A stretch of DNA of 64,000 nt, taken from Bactericera cockerelli. Taxonomy: Eukaryota > Arthropoda > Insecta > Hemiptera > Triozidae. Shown piece after piece: positions 22,118-33,912 of this stretch. Below the pieces are notes generated by a model that did no database searches, had not been told where the DNA came from, and saw only the letters and a program-made list of their open reading frames with translations. Numbering within the stretch: position 1 is the stretch's first letter; each line of letters opens with the position of its first letter. Location of the stretch: NCBI GenBank assembly GCA_024516035.1, contig CM044959.1, positions 18,248,525-18,312,524 of the forward strand, in the 5' to 3' direction. The position numbers and the translations under genes were made by a program.

Positions 22118-22180
22118 TGTGTAACGATATTATGTAACGATATTATGTAACGATATTATGTAACGATATTATGTAACGAA
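22118..22180 (+). repeat. 15-bp tandem repeat (tatgtaacgatatta)
   Basis: About four copies. The following 22180-22290 is dense in tatcgata words. Confidence 0.85.
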
Positions 22181-22454
22181 ATATCGAATTGTAAAGGGAG
22201 AGAAGTCTTCTAATATCGGATATCGATATTATGGTTTCGATATTATCGATATACCTAATATCGATATTTTCGTTTCGATATTGCAACCCTAAGAGAAGAG
22301 GGAAAGTGTGTGTCATGCGCACAATACGAAATTTGGTCAGTTGGGTTTTGGACCTTGAATAGTAAAGATGAAAATGTCGAAATGGTTGCATACTCGTATG
22401 CAAGCGTTTTTTTAAACAAAAATTTAAGATTGCTTTCAACTGCATGGTCATGTC

Positions 22455-22550
22455 AGTAGACACCGTGGCAGAGTGAGTTAGCGCGCTAGGCATTGTACGC
22501 GTGGTGACCTGGGTTCGATTCCCAGCGGGGCAGGAATTTTTTTTTTTAGA
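22455..22550 (+). mobile_element. tRNA-derived SINE head
   Basis: caccgtggcagagtgagtta (box A-like) and gggttcgattccc (box B) are followed by a T-run. The same head occurs inverted at about 62690-62760. Confidence 0.65.
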
Positions 22551-22813
22551 AAAGGCCCCCAGAAATAATGTAATGGTTTGAGAGTAGGCGTTTAGATTGT
22601 ATAAGTGAATATACATTTTTTCCGAGGCCATTAGGCTAATTAAATCCTACCAATAGGTTAATAAATAGATATTTATTTGTGTGGTGGGTGTCTAAAGGGG
22701 GACACCGAGCTTTTGGCCTCTATAACTTGCTGAACTTTTTTTGGGGTTTTAACGTCCCTTTCAACTCGAAATGCCGACCCCGTTTGAAGGGGATAAGGCA
22801 AAGAAGAAGAAGA

Positions 22814-23025
22814 ACGTCGCTTTCAACTGAATGGTCATATTACAACGGGGGTGTTACCCTCGATTCGCAGGAAACTTACATACCTTCTAACCACATCAAC
22901 CTCACCCAGCCTGGGTTGGGCCGGAATACCAGCATCACGAAGTATTCACCTCGCTGGACGTTGCTCAACTTCGGTAATCTTACGAGAACCAGAGTATTCA
23001 ACGCGCCATCGAAGTTGGCTGCTGT
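22814..23025 (-). mobile_element. 5S rRNA-derived SINE
   Basis: The minus-strand head ggttctcgtaagattaccg, aagttgagcaacgtccagcg is 5S-like. The same body as at 20308 follows. It is diverged but complete in layout. Confidence 0.8.
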
Positions 23026-23516
23026 ACTTTTAGTTAATATTAAACCAAGAAATACCCAGTGTAACCTCATGCAAAATCTTTTTATATCTACCTAGTGTAA
23101 GCTGACCTAAACGCGGGGCCCTTGGAATCTGCTAAATCCGCAATATGGGTAATCCCCTATTGACCATATTAGGTACCTCCAAATTTTACACTTGGTTCTT
23201 CAAGTAGGTACCTACCTATAGTACTTACTCCTCAGACTCCCAGTTGTTCCGAATATGTGTCGGTGTGTCTAGGGACCGTAAACCCTCACTGGAATAAGAC
23301 AGTAAAGCATTTAGTTGTGGATCTGTGAACAGGAAGTAAGACCAACATAAAACCAACTGACCAAGACAGTTGAAGCCAGCAAAGATCATAGGATCACTCG
23401 TCCAATACCTACACCAGGACTTCAGTTTCAATCTTAGCATTGGAGGTTGACGTCCGTCTGTCTTCCGTCCTGGATTTGATTTCATGCGTTGTAAATATGG
23501 AAATAGGCAGCTTCCG

Positions 23517-23758
23517 TGGATGGCACGTTGAATACACAAATTATATAGTTCTGTGATTGAAGTTAATCAACTTCTAGCAAGGTTTAGGACCTGAATGGGT
23601 GACCATTCAAATCCAAGTCCTAGTGATGCTGACTATTCACGGACCAACCCAGGCTAGGTGAGGTTAATTTGAGTAACTGGTTTGTGAATTTCCAGCGAGT
23701 GGAGGATAAAACCCCCGTCGTGATATGACCATCCAGTTGAAAGCCACGTTAACCCCAC
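23517..23758 (+). mobile_element. 5S rRNA-derived SINE
   Basis: The + strand head includes tgattgaagttaatcaac and gacctgaatgggtgacc, matching the middle and end of 5S rRNA. The shared body follows, with ggataaaacccccgtcgtga and ending ttgaaagccacgttaac. Confidence 0.8.
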
Positions 23759-24347
23759 CTTTAAAAAAGGCTTCATCATCAAAACAAATATCCCATCCCT
23801 TGCTTTTATAAATGCGGCCCTTGTATTCACGTTATATTTCCCCTCCAGTATACAAGCCAACAGCTGCATGGGTGATCAATAATTTGCGCAATATAGGAAT
23901 GCGCAAGACTCGATTGCACAATATTTGTTTGAAGAGAGGTTTGATGATTCTCTGGTTACAGACAAAAGCTACAGACAGAGTTTGTATGTTAACGTGACTG
24001 CTGTGTGAGTGAAGTGATTTCAGTTGTTTGCAAATAAATACAAAAATATTTTTAAGTAGACAAGAATAATTACATTTTTTACCATTGGAATGTGCGTTTG
24101 TACGTCCATCTACGTATTCTACGTGTTATTGTAATTTATTTAAATAATAAGAGAGAAATATTGCCTTGCGGTCATTAGATTTGTTTGACTTTTGAGCAAA
24201 CCTACCGAGGACGACGGAAAGGGATGGATTGCTAATTAAAGAAAAATCATCGGGGAAAAAATTAAAATTAATATGTCTATTCGAGCAAGGACTCTGATTG
24301 TTAAGTCTCCTCTGTAAATAAATATCATTAAAAAAAAAAAAAAAAAT

Positions 24348-24619
24348 ATGTCTATTCAAATTTTTAAACAAGAGTCAAATTGTTCAACGTTCATCAACGC
24401 AGCGAGCCCCCCCGCCTCGGATGATAAAGATCCTAAAGTGTTCATCCGGGAATTCCTGGCAACCTACGCCTCCCTGCCTTGCCTGTGGGACGTCAACTCC
24501 AAGGAGTATAAGGACCGGTGGAAGAAGTCTAAGAGTTACGAGGTCCTGGTGGCCAAATACAAAGAGAGATACCCCAATGCTGTTAGAGAGGATGTCACCA
24601 AACGCCTGAACTCCCTTAG
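24348..24619 (+). CDS. MADF-domain protein, exon with N-terminal half of MADF
   Basis: It encodes FIREFLATYASLPCLWD, then KSYEVLVAKYKERYPNA and TKRLNSLR, the first two helices of a MADF domain (a Myb/SANT-like DNA-binding fold common in insects). The donor is gtatgt at 24620. An ATG at 24348 can serve as start, but a cag acceptor at about 24400 is a realistic alternative with an earlier exon upstream. A retroelement tail with poly-A ends just before 24348, so the true 5' end is unclear. Confidence 0.82.
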
Positions 24620-25013
24620 GTATGTATGTATTGAGATTTTATACTAAATCACTTGTACCTCCAAAAATAGCTTAACCGATGTTCTTCAATTTTCTTTTAC
24701 ATGGTAGATTTAATAGAATACCGTTTTTTCTAAAGTCTAAATCCGACAAAAAATCTGTTTCGGCAAGTCGTAAACCTTATTTTTGCAATATTTTCAGAGC
24801 TAAATCATATTTAAATGCACTATGTAAAACACTAATACGCATATAAAGAATTTCATCAAAAAGCTACCTACCCAAAGTGTGAGGCCCTCGGTTTCTGCCA
24901 AACTCGCCATATGGGTAATCCGTTTGTGGTAATAAACTAAATTATAACTATTGAACGTTTGTAATACGCGAAAGTTTGAATGTACTGACTGTCAGTGACA
25001 TTACCTCATCCAG

Positions 25014-25114
25014 GACAAACTACAGGAAGGAGAAGCGAAGGATAAAGGAGCTACAAGCGGCTAATGGATCTCGCATCCAACCAACCCTACGAGGACATGA
25101 AGTTCGAGGATAAA
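25014..25114 (+). CDS. MADF-domain protein, middle exon, damaged
   Basis: It joins in phase (AG|G ACA) and continues the domain with TNYRKEKRRIKE. The frame then drifts to a stop at 25111. In another frame the same bases read YEDMKFEDK before a gtgagc donor at 25115, which enters the next exon in phase. A small deletion near 25085-25092, removing the tryptophan/tyrosine region usual in MADF helix 3, would explain this. The phrase ggataaagkgagctaca is also partly duplicated here. Confidence 0.6.
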
Positions 25115-25553
25115 GTGAGCTACAGCCGCAGTCGGGACTCACGAGGTCCACCCAACTTTTATCGACGGACTGGGTTCGCAGGTTATAAAGTGAGCTCGCT
25201 CTCTTTCTGAGCAAAACAGCGTAAAACAGATTTGCCCACTTAGAGTGTACTTGTAGCAGTTGATAAACAAATCGTTTCTTCGGTTGGTTTGAGAAGATAG
25301 TACATTAGATTTTCTATATTTTTTTCAGGTCGTTCGATTACAGATAACGGGCTGTCTTGGTGTGGGCTGTTGAAAGGGCTTAAAACCCAATAAAACCAAA
25401 AACCAACAAAAATACAAAAAACAGCTTCTGAACTGATATTCGTAACAAATTTGTATACCCCCGTAAATTCCAAATATTACCGATTGCATTAATTATATGA
25501 TGAATGTATATTAGTAAATGAGGACTGAAAAGTAATTTGAATGTTATTTTCAG

Positions 25554-25913
25554 ATCCCCTCTTATATCTCCCCTCCGCAGTCTGCCCCTCCTCGTACCAA
25601 GCGGAGGCAACAGGCTCCCCCAACACCCAGCAAATGCTCATGGGAAGAGGACTTGACTCAGGCACAAGTGTGGGCGAGCGAACTGTCGAAAATGTCCTCC
25701 GAGCAACGAATACACGCGACAAAAGCCATCAACGACATTATCTACGAAGGACGCTTGGGCAATTTGAGCCATAATTGCGTCCGAATTGAACCACCGCCGA
25801 CGGCAACTAGGTTCCGTGACGGCCGCCATCATGTAGTGACAGTCAAGCAAGAATCAGCTGATGAGTACGATGATGAAATGGAGGACAGATTAGTTTTAGA
25901 GGTGGACGGTTAA
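25554..25913 (+). CDS. MADF-domain protein, C-terminal exon
   Basis: The acceptor ttttcag is at 25547-25553 and entry is in phase 0. It encodes a linker IPSYISPPQSAPPRTKRR, then WEEDLTQAQVWASELSKM and RIHATKAINDIIYEGRLGNL, a helical segment typical of insect MADF proteins. An acidic C-terminus follows, ending at TAA 25911-25913. An AATAAA follows at about 25944. Confidence 0.82.
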   Translation: MPSYISPPQSAPPRTKRRQQAPPTPSKCSWEEDLTQAQVWASELSKMSSEQRIHATKAINDIIYEGRLGNLSHNCVRIEPPPTATRFRDGRHHVVTVKQESADEYDDEMEDRLVLEVDG

Positions 25914-26369
25914 GAAAATACCGGAAACATTATTTGTGATAGTCAATAAATCAATGTGCCGACGATTATCGATTAAATGAGATAGGTATGAGTTCTAGTC
26001 ATAAAAATATATAAAAGTAAAGTTGTATTTTAACCTTTCTTTTGTTCGTTATTTTTCAGGGTAGACAGGAAAGCACCAATGTATATTTGTGTTTAGCTGT
26101 CAATTATCTATCTATAATCATTTGACAGTATACTCATATTACCCATTTATGTTTTAGTATTTGTTTGAATTAATTTCTTTCTTTCACTATTTTGGAGAGA
26201 GAGAAAAAATGTTTTTACCTATAAATGGCAAAACACAGTGAAATTAATAGGAACCAAATCAGTTTTTCTATTCAAAATTCAATTTATCTAGCAAAATAGT
26301 TTACCAGTATTAAATATTGAAGCACATGAAAAACAGATAAGACTTCTGGCGGGATAGTCCTGATAGAGA
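25914..26369. other. Intergenic between the MADF gene and the membrane protein gene
   Basis: It holds a polyadenylation-type AATAAA near 25944 and AT-rich sequence. Nothing else was seen. Confidence 0.5.
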
Positions 26370-26478
26370 ATGGAGACTCAAATTCAGCAGAATGAGGAGC
26401 TTGTGAGATTTCGACGGCTAAGTCAGCAACAGGAAAGAAATGTAGCTATCAAAGATAACGCAAATTGTCACGCAAACG
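26370..26478 (+). CDS. Unrecognised small hydrophobic protein, exon 1
   Basis: ATG at 26370 opens METQIQQNEELVRFRRLSQQ, a polar N-terminus. The donor gtaagc at 26479 splits a valine codon (G|TA). Exon phases agree through all three exons, giving 190 residues. I do not recognise the protein. Confidence 0.72.
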
Positions 26479-26914
26479 GTAAGCAAATTGTCAAAATTTT
26501 GATAGTTTGTTTGTTATTGTGTTGCTATTTTAAACTTTTATGAAGTAGAATTGCTCTCAAGGAAAACTGGGCTCAGGTTGTATTCCAAACGGCACGGTGC
26601 TTCTGCTCAGTGTGCTTAGACCCATAGACCAATTAGTTCTGTACTGCAGACTGTAGGGTTTGGATTTAACGTCCAAGAGAACACCAGCTTCGGTGAACGT
26701 CGCTATTACAACAAAATAGGAAAAATAAGTACCTATTCTGTAAAGTCAAATCTTTCAGAGTCCAAGAACTAAAAGCTTCAATTTTAATTGGAAACAACTT
26801 CGCTCATCTAGATTTTTTCTGTCTCTTTCGTTCCATCGAATGGAAGGGGGTAGAAAAACGTCGAACGTCATATTGTCCTCGGGCGAATCCTCACTCATTT
26901 TCTTCTATCCCTAG

Positions 26915-27182
26915 TATCAGAAGACACGGTCACATCAGGCCAGAGCAGCACAAGCCCTGTCCACACGATGCTAGGTTCATTTCAAGCGCAACTGTCCTCC
27001 ATCAACACGTTCAACGTGGATCTGCTACATGAGGTCTACGAGCTGTCCCATCTGCTCATGCGCATCTTCTTCATCTCCAACAGCATCCTCAGCATACTGT
27101 TCAACGCGGTCAATCTGTTCTACGTCACCCTGCGCGCTGTGTACCACATTGCTCAGTTCGTGGTCATCAACACCACGCGCAT
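26915..27182 (+). CDS. Unrecognised small hydrophobic protein, exon 2
   Basis: The acceptor ccctag is at 26909-26914. A polar segment (VSEDTVTSGQSSTSP) is followed by FNVDLLHEVYELSHLLMRIF and a strongly hydrophobic stretch, ISNSILSILFNAVNLFYVTL, probably one or two membrane helices. The donor gtaaga at 27183 splits an isoleucine codon (AT|A). Confidence 0.75.
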
Positions 27183-27541
27183 GTAAGATAATACGGTTAG
27201 GTCAGACGAGAATTTTTAAGAACATAAAATATATACGAGTATCTACTTACAAACTTTGAAGAACCGAAACCATTGTAGGTCTTTTATGGGATTTCTGCTA
27301 TTGTATGGCTTCCATCAATGTGTTAATATTGGGTTGAAGTTTTGAGGTCGCAATTCTATAGGAGTTTTTTTAGATGCCCATTTATAATAGAGTCCTCGTT
27401 CAGGTCCTGGGCTTGGTTATTTTCATTTGAATTTTTTTGATTTGATTAAAAAAAAAAAAAAAAAAAAAAACCAGTGTGAGCCTACAAGCAAGGGTTAAAA
27501 ATCCCTGCTCTACATAAATTAAGTATTTACTTTCCCTACAG

Positions 27542-27737
27542 AACAAGGATGTTTGGTAATAACTCAACCACCAGTGTCCTGAGTGATGCCGGAATATTCT
27601 CCTTGGAAGTGCTCGTCCTGGCTGTAATGCTCTTCAAGATATTCGTGCCCACCTGCATCTACATGGCCATGTTCATCCTCAATGTCATCTGCTACTACGT
27701 GCCCCGGAGTCTATCCATTCTACTGTCCTTGTGGTGA
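27542..27737 (+). CDS. Unrecognised small hydrophobic protein, exon 3
   Basis: The acceptor is ccctacag, and the join reads R I T R M F G. A second hydrophobic region, FSLEVLVLAVMLFKIFVP, then YMAMFILNVICYYVP, suggests further membrane helices. It ends at TGA 27735-27737. It may be a small organelle or endomembrane protein, but no family is evident. AATAAA occurs near 27819. Confidence 0.78.
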
Positions 27738-28218
27738 CTCGAAAGCTTTTGCAAATCGAGAATTTTCAAAATCATTATGGGCATTTTTTAAACTAAATTA
27801 TTATGTCTATCAGAATTAATAAAGTTTAATTTTGACTTTATAATTTACTATCTAATTATATGTCCTCCAATTGGCATTTTTATCCTTAACTAGTTCTATA
27901 GGTAACTACTCTTTACCAGGCGCGGTAGGTGTGACAATGTTTTGGGGGTGCTTCCACATAAACCAGACTGAAATGGGATTGGAAGAGTACCTAACGAGTT
28001 TTTTTTTACCATGCCAATCATAATAATTCTAAATTAATAATTCGAGAAATTTGTAATGATTTCCTCTGTGTACGACCTAGGATATCAAAAAACTGTTTTC
28101 TTTTCGTCTGGGGGTGTTGCAGTTCCGCAGCTCCTAAGCACCGGCCGCACCTGCTCTTTACTAACTATCATTTCACTTTTATGGGCAAAAGAAACATTTG
28201 AGGAAAATTTCAGGCTAC
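27738..28218. other. Intergenic, no gene seen
   Basis: It contains a likely 3'UTR with a polyadenylation signal near 27819, then a repeat-like remnant (aggcgcggtaggtgtgacaa). No coding sequence was recognised. Confidence 0.5.
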
Positions 28219-28219
28219 T

Positions 28220-28905
28220 AGGTACCCCCTAAACAAAAAAGATACTTTTAGCACGATACTATCGTACTTAAAGAATATTCAGGTATTCTGTAGCGCATGT
28301 GCTAAGCACGTTATTATCACAATATTAGCAGGATTATATTACGCTAATAGCATGGCTATGACCGCTCTTTTCGTGCTATTATCCCATTTTTGGGTATAAT
28401 AGCGCGCGTGCTATTATCACGTTATTAGCGCACTATTATACCCAAGCACTAGTTGATCTGCTATTGTTACGCTAAAAGCCTTCTAATATTACTACTTTTA
28501 TACTACTTTTAGCAGATGCTAAAAGTACGCTTAATGTATGCTATTATCACGTAATGTATGAGCGTGCTATTATCACGTTTTTAGCGCACTATTATACCCA
28601 AGCACTAGTTGATCTGCTATTGTTACGCTAAAAGCCTTCTAATATTACTACTTTTAGCAGATGCTAAAATTACGCTTAATGTATGCTATTATCACGTAAT
28701 GTATGAGCGTGCTATTATCACGTTTTTAGCGCAATATTATACCCAAGCACTAGTTGATCTGCTATTGTTACGCTAAAAGCCTTCTAATATTACTACTTTT
28801 AGCAGCATTTTATTCCACGATACTATACTGGCGCTTTTAGCATAATTTTAGCTTCTCATGAAGAATGCTAAAAGCACGCTACTCTAGCACGTTTTTAGCA
28901 GATCA
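28220..28905. repeat. Foldback-like repeat arm with ~145-bp tandem repeats of gctattatcacg words
   Basis: It starts aggtaccccctaaacaa. It then contains about three ~145-bp repeats carrying gctattatcacg, cccaagcactagttgatctg and acgctaaaagccttctaata. The words gctaaaag and gctattat(c)acg recur in both orientations. A related arm lies at 35745-36186 with the same terminus inverted. Confidence 0.75.
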
Positions 28906-28911
28906 TTATCA

Positions 28912-29118
28912 TGATAAACTAATGGGATTTTCTTTAGTAATTTATTTTTCTTCCTTAAAACTTTTCTTTTTTACAAAGTTTTACTCCAAGAATGCTACTC
29001 CATTTTTAGTTACTCGAGTAACTACAAATGGGGTAGCATTCTTGGAGTAAAAGAATGTACAAAAAAAAGTTTCAAGGAAGAAAAATAAATTACTAAAGAG
29101 AATCCCATTAATTAGTTT
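28912..29118. repeat. ~200-bp near-perfect palindrome centred on ttactcgagtaa
   Basis: The left arm runs from aaactaatgggattttcttt to tttagttactc. It is mirrored on the right by gagtaactaca to aatcccattaattagttt, with few mismatches. It would form a long hairpin as RNA or cruciform DNA. It may be the end of a foldback MITE. Confidence 0.85.
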
Positions 29119-30118
29119 GTATATTATATATGCTTTTCTGAAGTATTTTTTTTTTTTTTTTTCTTCATCCCATGTAGTTTTTACTTTCCTTATCCTATAG
29201 AAAGGAAAGTAATGGAATCACCAATACCTGTATTTGGGGGGGGGGGGGGTCCCTTGGATTAACTTTTTTATTATTCACCCTAGACGGGGATTGTGACATA
29301 TCAAATCCAACGATTTTCAGGTGCTGATTACGAATTTTACATTGATTTTTAGCTAAATGTTACCGTTGAGTCACCAGTGGTTGAATTTGACCTTTTTCAA
29401 GTGATGAGCTTTCCTGGTGTCACACCAGATTTTTTAGTTTATTTCCACCATTTCTATGAATTTGAGCTCTAGTATAGTGCAATACAAACTCACAGACGTA
29501 TTAAAGCACCGCAGGCGACATTTTTTAGAAGCTCATTTATGTAAAATGTCCATCTTGATTTAAACCATTTATGAAGTGACTTTCAGACCTGAATACACTA
29601 AAATTTACATATCGGAATACTGTTTGAATTTCAAAGCCAAATAAAGAATTAATCAATAAAAGTGTCTGAGTTTGGGACTCTAATATCAGAGACACTTTTA
29701 TTGATAAAATATGTAAAGAAATAATAAAACATAGTATTTTTTAAAGTAATGCGAATTTGATTTATTTAAAGAACTAATTTAATAAAATCAAAACAAAACA
29801 GTAGGTAAAATATTTCAAATCAGGTACAATTGAACACATTTACGAGTACAAGACAAGTTTAAAAATACTATAGCATATATTACTGTATGTATAATACCCA
29901 TTTAGAGATGTCCAATGTACCTATTCTACGATACTGCTGATAACGATCACTACTGGAGATTGACCTAGTGACTCACCAACCTATTAATGAAATGGTTTAC
30001 ATTTCTTAATGAGATAACACCTATATCTATTTACCTGACACAAGTCTGTTTACTGAATTAAATCAATCATATAATAGGTAGGTACGTACATAGAATAGGT
30101 ACAAATCTTACGTAAAAT
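29119..30118. other. AT-rich region upstream of the LINE open frame
   Basis: It holds T- and G-runs (about 29150, 29237) and a short inverted pair near 29660-29705 (atcaataaaagtgtctgag against cagagacacttttattgat). It may include the LINE 5'UTR. No gene was seen. Confidence 0.45.
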
Positions 30119-33100
30119 ATGGGATCAGAAAACACGTACACTCTGGAAGCTCTGTTCCGAGAATTAGGAGAGATCAAAAAGTTGCAAACTGGTAACCATA
30201 CTACAGTAAGTACGAAGCTTGATAACATTCAACAAAATTTTGAATCGGTTAATTCTGTACTTACTAAGCATTCAAGAGACATCGAGAACTTGGAGTACGA
30301 TAAAAGGCGCAAAAATTTGATTATCTTTGGGGTCTCGGAGGATTCTCAACAATTGGACATGATACTTTTAAGTCTGGTCACTAACAAGCTGCAAATTAAT
30401 GATTTTTCGCTCTTGGAGCTAGATTTCTGTCGAAGAATAGGCCAGAAAAAAGAGTCTCACAAACCGAGGCCCATAATAATGGGACTAACAACACAGAGAC
30501 GGAAAGTTGAAATACTTAAAAATAGTAAAAAATGGGCACTAGAGAAGCCCTCTATACCCGGGTGGCTAGACCACTACACCATGGTTCACTCAGATGCTGT
30601 GAGAGACAAGCAGAGGGGACGCGGCAGCGGCGGCCTCGCTATTCTTGTTGAAAAACATTTGCACTTCCAAGTGCTGGATATCTCAAACTTATGGATCTTC
30701 ATCAAAATTAATTTCAATCATAACTCACACATAATTCTTGGAAATATTTATGTAAGTCCAAAATACAAGATAGAACAAGCACTCGAATCACTCAAATTAT
30801 GTCTCGATGAGTTACATGTAGAAGATGAAAATGTCATCATAGGAGGGGACACCAACGCCAGGATTTCAAACGCAAGCTATGTTGAAGAAGATTTGGCGGA
30901 TGAGCTGGGAATATTAGCGGAACGGATATCTTTGGACGAAGTTGTGAATGGAAGAGGGGAGGAGCTGATGAGGTGTATGGAGGAGAGCGGGCTCTTGGTG
31001 CTCAACGGCAGGACGCACGGGGATGTTCCAGCTCAATTTACTTATGTGAGTAATGTTGGAAAAAGTATTGTTGATTTGATCTGGAGCAACCTGGCTGCGT
31101 GCAAGCTTGTGCTGGAGCTGCAAGTCTCCGACAACATTATCACGTCCGACCACTTCCCTGTCGCACTCACCTTAGATATACAATGTGAAGCTTGCAATAA
31201 TATCCCATTGGAGACAAAAACAAGAATAATAAGATTCAAATGGGACCAGGATAAAGCAATGGAGTTCAGGGAGGGAATTAACAGTACAGTTCTGCCCATA
31301 CAAATTGAAAGTACGTATGAGGATTTGGTCCTACAGCTACAGAAGACAGCTCATGATACTGGAATGATGCAGGAAATATTTACAGGTAGATCAAGAAATA
31401 AGAAACCGTGGTACAACAAAGAATGTCGTGAATTAAAAAATAAGAGTAGGCAAGTTTACAGAAAATGGAAGTCTAAACAGAAAAATGAAGACCTAAATAC
31501 ATTTTTAAAGACAAAAAAGAAATTTTTCCGTTTATGTTTCCAGCTAAAAAGTGCTCACGATAAAGAATTAAAAGATAAAATAACTAAAATTAGCAACGCA
31601 CAAGAGTTCTGGAAAGCAGTCCAAAAATATAAACCTAGGAAAGAAAATAAAAGCACAGAAATTTCAATGGATGCCTGGACAGAATACCTAATAAAAAAGT
31701 TTCCGGCCGAAACTCAGCAATACTCCCTTTTCATGACACTCTCTGATATCCGGGGGGAACAAATGGACGATTCCGACTTCTGTTTTGGAGAATTAGACAA
31801 AGGATTAAGAAAGCTAAAAAATAATAAAAGCCCGGGTCCTGATAATGTGCTGAACGAGTACCTGAAAGTTTTAAATGATGATTGGAAAAGGCAGTTGCTA
31901 AATTTTATTAATTATTTATTTAATGGAGGCAACATATCCGAGAACCTAGCAAGTTCATTTCTCTTCATGATGCACAAGAAAGGAGACGCGAAAGTTTGTG
32001 AAAATTATAGAAGTATAGCACTTTTAAATAATATATTTAAATTGATAACCCACTTAATATCTCAGCGTATTCTCGTCTGGAGTGAACAAAATAATTTATT
32101 TTCCGAAACACAAGCGGGATTTAGGCCTGGACGGAGCTGTACTGACCATATCTTTTCCTTACACACCATTGTTGCTATTCACCTAATTAAGCGACATAAA
32201 TTGTATGCAGCTTTTATTGATTTTAAATCCGCGTTCTCGGAAATACAACACGATATATTATTTTCAAAAATGTCTGCATTTGGAATCTCTGCAAAAATAA
32301 TATCTTTGTTGAGGCGATTTTACCATACTGCTTCGACCCAAATTCGGGTAAACAATAATGTTACACCTCAAACAAAAATTACAAAAGGTGTATTGGAAGG
32401 GGATTCTTGCTCGCCGTTGTGCTTCATAATCTTCATAAACGACCTTGAGTCTTATCTCAGACAAAAGGGCGCTGATGGTGTCAGCATAAACAATTCAACA
32501 AACATATTATTACTACTATACTGTGATGATCTCATCTTGTTATCAAGCAGCAAGATAGATTTACAAAGGAAACTAAACTACCTATCCTCATATTGCACTG
32601 ATAATAAAATTATAGTTAATGAAGCGAAATCCAAAGTAGTAATATTTAGACGTGGAGGAAAGCTGCCTAAATCGGATAAATTCTTCTATAATAATCGTCC
32701 CTTAGAAGTAACATCTGATTACATATACCTAGGCATAAAGTTCTCTTCACATGGAGTTTTTCATAAAGCTTCGCAGCAGGCAGCATCTAAAGGCAGAATG
32801 GCAGTTTCCGCAGTGAGAAATATCCTTGTCAATGCAAAGGCAGAATCACACGAATCCAGGATGAAACTCTACAACTCTGTAGTCACAGCAACACTACTTT
32901 ATGGATCGGAGGTCTGGGGAAGCAGATATGAGGAGGTGATCGATGCATGCCAAAGTCACTTCCTCAAGTCTGTTTACTGTCTACCGCGGAACACTCCCCA
33001 CTACATGCTCAGACTGGAGATGGGAGAGGTCAAGCTGTCATGTAAAGTTCTGAAGCTAATGTTAGCATGGTGGCTAAAACTCCTCAATATGGATTCCGAG

Positions 33101-33625
33101 CGTTATCCAAAAATATGTTACAATCAATTGATAGTATTGGATCAAAGATCAAGTAATTTAATTAAATATAATTGGGTATCTCTTTTAAAAAATAAATTGG
33201 TAACTTTGGGTTATGAGGAAATTTGGGAGGCCCAAGACCACTCACTTTTAAAAGCAAGGATGAATGAGGTTCTGATTACTAATAGGCAGCAAGCCATAGA
33301 GGAGGATTGGAGGCGTGCCTCCCTTTCCTCCTTCAGTTCTTTGTATAAAGAAATTAAATTAAAACCTGTGTGCGACACTTCATTTACCTCAGATTATTTA
33401 TTAGATCTTGGCCCCATTGACCGTGTTAGGATTGTAGCCCAACTTAGGCTATCTGGTAATTTATATGTGAACTTTTACCTCAGTAAAACTAGCTACAATT
33501 GGGACGCAAATGAACTTTGCTCCATGTGTAATAATCATGTAAAAGAGGATCTGACCCATTTTATGTTACATTGTCCTCAGTATAATACAATAAGAGAAAA
33601 AATATTTAAATTTGTTTACACATGA
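30119..33625 (+). mobile_element. Non-LTR retrotransposon, single ORF (ORF1-like + endonuclease remnant + reverse transcriptase)
   Basis: An intact 1168-codon frame starts at ATG 30119. Residues ~1-60 look coiled-coil and residues ~60-140 resemble a LINE ORF1 region (KNLIIFGVSED). From ~150, GSGGLAILVEKH, then IIGGDTNAR and SDHFPVAL match the middle and end of an APE-type endonuclease, but its N-terminal catalytic half is absent. Reverse transcriptase motifs follow: KSPGPDNV, FMMHKKGD, YRSIALLN, AGFRPGRSC, FIDFKSAF, GVLEGDSCSPL and the YCDD box. The tail has LLYGSEVWG and a Cys/His motif (CSMCNN...HFMLHCPQY). The 3' end is near a (tacc)n run at ~33895. Confidence 0.92.
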
Positions 33626-33912
33626 TTGTAATTTGGAATATATCCTAAAAAATCTTACCAGAAAGAATGTTAATGGTATTTATTTTTACATGGTTGAGGC
33701 GTTGAGGTTGAGAGCTTTTATGAGAAATGAATAATGAGAAAATAATAATAATTATGATCTAAGTATTTAATTTTATATAACTTTGTTATGTCTTTTATTA
33801 TTATTATGCTTATGAAATGTCTTTAATATGTAATTTAATATGTGCCAACCGTTGTAACATTTTTTTAAAAAATAATACAACTATATATACCTACCTACCT
33901 ACCTACCACTTT
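33626..33912 (+). mobile_element. LINE 3'UTR
   Basis: AT-rich sequence after the stop, ending with the simple repeat ctacctacctacc at about 33892-33906. This is the probable 3' end of the element. No target duplication was identified. Confidence 0.5.
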
